Shown here: one piece after another, positions 61,540 through 64,000 of the stretch | Layout: the number at the start of each line of letters is the position of its first letter | Position numbering within the stretch: the first letter of the stretch is position 1 | NCBI RefSeq assembly: GCF_903915725.1 | Contig: NZ_CAIWTY010000097.1 | Location: forward strand, 53,959-117,958 | Length of the DNA stretch: 64,000 nucleotides | Direction of reading: 5' to 3' | Source: an uncultured Rhodopila sp. | GTDB taxonomy: Bacteria > Pseudomonadota > Alphaproteobacteria > Acetobacterales > Acetobacteraceae | Notes under the pieces: model-generated | Databases searched by the model: none | Told to the model about the DNA's origin: nothing | Seen by the model: only the letters and a program-made list of their open reading frames with translations | Translations under genes and position numbers: made by a program

Positions 61540-61830
61540 CGGTCAACTCCGGTATTGATATCGCCAGCCGGGATTGCGATTTATTTTCATTACAGAACGG
61601 GACGCGGCTGGTACGTTGCGGGGATACATATGGACATCATTGCATAGATCGCCGCACGAGCGCAATCAACCAGCTCGTAACCAATATTCTTGATCGACCG
61701 CAGATTTTAGGGGAAACTAAGGATGTTCGTGGTCAGCCCGGGTAGTAACCAAAGCACGAAGCAGGATATACTCTTTTCCGAACCGCCTTCAGTCGGAAGA
61801 AACGTAAGTCTGACATCGGAGAATGCCCTG
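61540..61830. other. Divergent control region between mct and the CoA-transferase relic/mcl
   Basis: 290 bp, AT-richer than its neighbours around 61560-61710, and presumably holding the mct-mch promoter (minus) and part of the mcl promoter (plus). I do not find a clear copy of the TNA-N7-TNA element that precedes dabB and the carboxylase. Confidence 0.4.
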
Positions 61831-62043
61831 GTCGAGCAGATCACCTTCAACGGACAATACGCCTACGACTGCGGCAAGCATACACGTTGCCCGGGACATC
61901 CTGGCGCATGTGGACTTGAAGCCGATCATAAGCGAGTACGTCGTGAGGAGGCGTTCGCTCAACGCGACATCGCTCCCCGAGCGCAAGGAGGAGGCTCATG
62001 CCTTGCTTGCAGCGGTGGGCGTGGGCACCGGTAACGATGTATA
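61831..62043 (+). pseudogene. Decayed CoA-transferase fragment just upstream of mcl
   Basis: Pieces in shifting frames match the 3' part of the intact CoA-transferase at 36096-38063: VEQITFNGQYAYDCGK (61831-61878; the intact protein has VEQITFNGQYAYDRGK), then ARDILAHVDLKPIISEYV (about 61889-61941; intact GRDILRHMDFEPIIGEYG), then EEAFAQRDIAPRA and [20 protein letters not shown] ending at a TAG (intact EAFSKRNIAPHV, ERREEAQAFLTAVGKGGGD). Internal deletions removed about 25 and 105 codons. This is a second, inverted, broken copy of the same family at the other flank of the cluster. Confidence 0.85.
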
Positions 62044-62088
62044 GGGACGAAGCTGTGCGCCGCGCGCGGATCCAAAGGAGACATGTCA

Positions 62089-63135
62089 ATGAAGCTTCCC
62101 GCTGACTTCTACCGCCCGCTCGCAATCGGGGCGCCGCCGCCGGTGCATCAATTGCCCGTCACGCCGGAGCGGATGATCCATTTCTTCCCGCCACACCTGG
62201 CGAAAGTGCGCGACAAGGTGCCGGAACTCGTGGGGCAGGTCGACGTGCTGCTCGGCAATCTGGAAGACGCCATTCCGGCTGAGGCCAAGGACGCGGCGCG
62301 GGCCGGGTTCATCGAGGTGGCATGCGCGGTCGACTTCAAGGATACCGGTCTCTGGACCCGCATCAACAGCCTCGACAGCCCATGGGTGCTGGATGACCTG
62401 TTCCAGATCGTCGCCGCCATCGGCAACAAACTCGACGTGGTGATGCTGCCGAAAGTGGAAGGTCCCTGGGATATTCACTATCTCGACCAGCTTCTCGCCC
62501 AGCTCGAGGCACGACATCAAGTGCGCAAGCCGATCCTGATCCACGCCATCCTGGAAACCGCCCAAGGCGTCAAGAACGTCAACGAGATCGCCGCCGCCAG
62601 CCCGCGCATGCACGGCATGAGCCTGGGCCCGGCGGACCTCGCCGCCTCGCGTGGCATGAAAACCACCCGGGTCGGCGGCGGGCATCCGTCTTACGGTGTG
62701 CTGGCCGATGCAAACGCAGCGGGCGCGCCGCGCATGTTCTTTCAACAGGACCTGTGGCACTATACTGTGGCACGCATGGTCGATGCTTGCCTCGCCAGCC
62801 GAATTCGCCCGTTCTATGGCCCGTTCGGCGATTTCAAGGACGAGGCGGCGTGTGAGGCGCAGTTCCGCAACGCCTTCCTGCTCGGCTGCGTCGGCGCCTG
62901 GAGCCTGCACCCGAGCCAGATCGGGATCGCCAAGCGCGTGTTCAGCCCCGAGGCCACCGAGGTGCTGTTTGCCAAGCGGATTCTCGAAGCGATGCCGGAC
63001 GGCAGCGGAGCCGTGATGCTCGACGGCAAAATGCAAGACGATGCGACCTGGAAGCAGGCCAAGGTGATCGTCGACCTCGCCCGGCTAGTCGCCAGGCGCG
63101 ACCCGGAACTCGCCTTGGCCTACGGGCTCACTTAA
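62089..63135 (+). CDS. mcl: Malyl-CoA / beta-methylmalyl-CoA / citramalyl-CoA lyase
   Basis: 348 residues from the ATG at 62089 (AAGGAG 8 bases before; the ATG at 62083 is too near the site). HpcH/HpaI aldolase family. Motifs: [20 protein letters not shown] near 30, [20 protein letters not shown] near 52 with the metal-binding acidic residues, [18 protein letters not shown] near 117, [20 protein letters not shown] near 175, [20 protein letters not shown] near 242. These patches read almost the same as in Chloroflexus Mcl (348 residues) as I remember it. In the bi-cycle it cleaves malyl-CoA to acetyl-CoA and glyoxylate, condenses glyoxylate with propionyl-CoA, and cleaves citramalyl-CoA. It lies right after the CoA-transferase relic, divergent from mct-mch. 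Confidence 0.95.
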   Translation: MKLPADFYRPLAIGAPPPVHQLPVTPERMIHFFPPHLAKVRDKVPELVGQVDVLLGNLEDAIPAEAKDAARAGFIEVACAVDFKDTGLWTRINSLDSPWVLDDLFQIVAAIGNKLDVVMLPKVEGPWDIHYLDQLLAQLEARHQVRKPILIHAILETAQGVKNVNEIAAASPRMHGMSLGPADLAASRGMKTTRVGGGHPSYGVLADANAAGAPRMFFQQDLWHYTVARMVDACLASRIRPFYGPFGDFKDEAACEAQFRNAFLLGCVGAWSLHPSQIGIAKRVFSPEATEVLFAKRILEAMPDGSGAVMLDGKMQDDATWKQAKVIVDLARLVARRDPELALAYGLT

Positions 63136-63348
63136 TCAGAAGGTATTTGTAAGCTATGCGCATGGCTCCCCGGTAACCTAGCCCTGCAGGTTCACTCGGG
63201 CGATCCCCGGTCAATCTGAACACCTTCGGATATGAAACACTCAAAGGATTTAGACGATGGAACCCTCCATCTGCGTACTCAGAGTCAACGGACCATTACA
63301 CGCGGGACGGGCTGTTATGGCGTCTTAATGTGTGCTATAGTGTTCCAC

Positions 63349-63889
63349 ATGGTCGATCCCGTAACCGAAGCCCGCAAGCGGCAGATCGCACGGCTGGACG
63401 GCGCCAGGCCGCCGACGGCACGCAAAGCCATGGCGCTGGCGAAATCCAAAGCCTACCAGGACGGGGCCGACGCTGAGGCGACACTGCGAGCCTACGAGAC
63501 CGATGTCGCCAATTTCGAGGCTTGGTGCTCGAAGTACGGCTTCATCGCCATGCCGGCGACACCGGAAACGGTCGGTGCCTATCTCGCCGCCGCGGGGGAA
63601 GGCTACGCGATGTCGACGCTGCGCCGTCGGGTCGCCGCTATCGCGCGCGCCTGCGGCGTCGCCGGGCATCCGCTCGACACCAAACATCCGGCGATCCGCG
63701 AGACTCTCCGCGGCATCGGCCGCAAGCACGGCACCCCGGCGCGGCGGGCCGCGGCGCTGACCACGACCGAGGTTCGCAAGCTGTGCCGGGCCTGCGGTGC
63801 CGGCCTCGCCGGCGCCAGGGACCGGGCGCTGTTCCTGATCGCGTTCGCCGGTGCGTTGCGCCGTATCCCTCCGCCGAAGACCGTCTGGG
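63349..63889 (+). pseudogene. Tyrosine recombinase, truncated by an IS66 insertion
   Basis: From the ATG at 63349 the frame encodes the N-terminal core-binding domain of a phage-type integrase (ADAEATLRAYETDVANFEAW near residue 40, STLRRRVAAIARACGVAGHP near 88) and the start of the catalytic domain (TTTEVRKLCRACG, ARDRALFLIAFAGALRR near 155-171, with the catalytic Arg not yet reached). Homology stops after GALRR at about 63863; the rest is short junk then the IS66 end at 63890. The C-terminal R-HxxR-Y part is missing from the window. Confidence 0.8.
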
Positions 63890-64000
63890 GTAATCCGCTC
63901 GACACCTTAAGTTGGGACTTAAGGTGTTGCTTGAGGTGTATCGATGGATGGCGTGACGGAGGTGATCACCGGCCGGGAACGGCGGCGGCGCTGGAGCACA
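63890..64000 (+). mobile_element. Left end of an IS66-family insertion sequence (runs off the right edge)
   Basis: Starts GTAATCCGCTCGACACCTTA at 63890. GTAA and CGACACCTT are shared with the terminal repeat of the IS66 remnant at 35938, although the two elements differ otherwise. A palindromic CCTTAAGTTGGGACTTAAGG stretch (63905-63924) follows, then the tnpA start at 63944. Confidence 0.75.
63944..64000 (+). CDS. tnpA: IS66 TnpA, first 19 codons
   Basis: MDGVTEVITGRERRRRWST; compare EVITRGERRRAWTLEQKQ in the other IS66 TnpA of the window. TTGAGG lies before the ATG. Cut by the window edge. Confidence 0.7.
   Translation, partial: MDGVTEVITGRERRRRWST

Noticed and set aside
1..64000. CRISPR arrays, rRNA operon, complete prophage
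   Set aside because: No regularly spaced direct repeats, no rRNA-like stretches and no phage structural genes were seen; the only phage-like parts are the GH19 enzyme and recombinase pieces.

Overview
High-GC bacterial chromosome segment, most likely an alphaproteobacterium (codon use, LysR/CbbR and slipin types, alphaproteobacteria-like hairpin repeats; Acetobacteraceae-like is a guess). The right-hand third is the striking part. It carries, close together, six signature enzymes of the 3-hydroxypropionate (3-HP) bi-cycle, the CO2-fixation route known from phototrophic Chloroflexi such as Chloroflexus: a one-chain acetyl/propionyl-CoA carboxylase (43988-49426), trifunctional propionyl-CoA synthase (49423-54906), bifunctional malonyl-CoA reductase (54918-58691), mesaconyl-C1-CoA hydratase (59190-60257), mesaconyl-CoA C1:C4 CoA transferase (60298-61539) and malyl/methylmalyl/citramalyl-CoA lyase (62089-63135). 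Directly upstream are the two subunits of a DAB bicarbonate-uptake complex (dabB-dabA, 39587-43710) and a divergent CbbR-like LysR regulator (38267-39166). A nearly identical 23-bp element with a TNA-N7-TNA core lies in front of both dabB and the carboxylase gene, so bicarbonate supply and carbon fixation appear to form one regulon. Family assignments rest on recalled family sequences and motifs; no alignment was run.

Layout. 1-6.2 kb: the end of a large glucosidase gene (minus), a 28-bp perfect inverted repeat, a secreted PRC-barrel protein, a DoxX/NDH-2 fusion, an NAD(P)-binding protein and a frameshifted SnoaL gene. 6.4-13.4 kb: a LysR gene, then a tightly overlapping seven-gene operon (periplasmic binding protein, cytochrome b561, molybdopterin oxidoreductase, DUF2064 glycosyltransferase, membrane glycosyltransferase, radical SAM/SPASM protein, GT2). 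13.4-17.9 kb: DUF2721 protein, an RND-pump fragment joined to a recombinase fragment, a membrane protein coupled to a trypsin-like protease, and an LprI-like protein. 18.3-25.9 kb: GH19 muramidase/chitinase, a giant subtilisin-plus-gluzincin protease, an MBL-fold hydrolase, remnants, and a periplasmic chorismate mutase. 26.2-33.6 kb: DUF2252 protein, a proton-type P-ATPase with a slipin, and an NhaP-type antiporter. 33.6-36.1 kb: a gene graveyard (interrupted small gene, histidine-kinase and response-regulator scraps, IS66 remnant). 36.1-63.1 kb: class I CoA-transferase, CbbR, DAB and the 3-HP genes. 63.3-64 kb: a truncated tyrosine recombinase followed by a second IS66 end.

How it fits together (inference). 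DAB brings in HCO3-; the carboxylase makes malonyl-CoA and perhaps methylmalonyl-CoA; malonyl-CoA reductase gives 3-HP; propionyl-CoA synthase gives propionyl-CoA. Mcl, Mch and Mct carry glyoxylate plus propionyl-CoA through methylmalyl-CoA and mesaconyl-CoA toward citramalyl-CoA. Not seen in the window: mesaconyl-C4-CoA hydratase (Meh), succinyl-CoA:malate CoA transferase (Smt), and methylmalonyl-CoA epimerase and mutase. A decayed copy of the CoA-transferase just before mcl, IS66 ends on both sides and a broken recombinase suggest the segment was acquired or rearranged. At least two genes carry single-base frameshifts, which could be real decay or assembly error.
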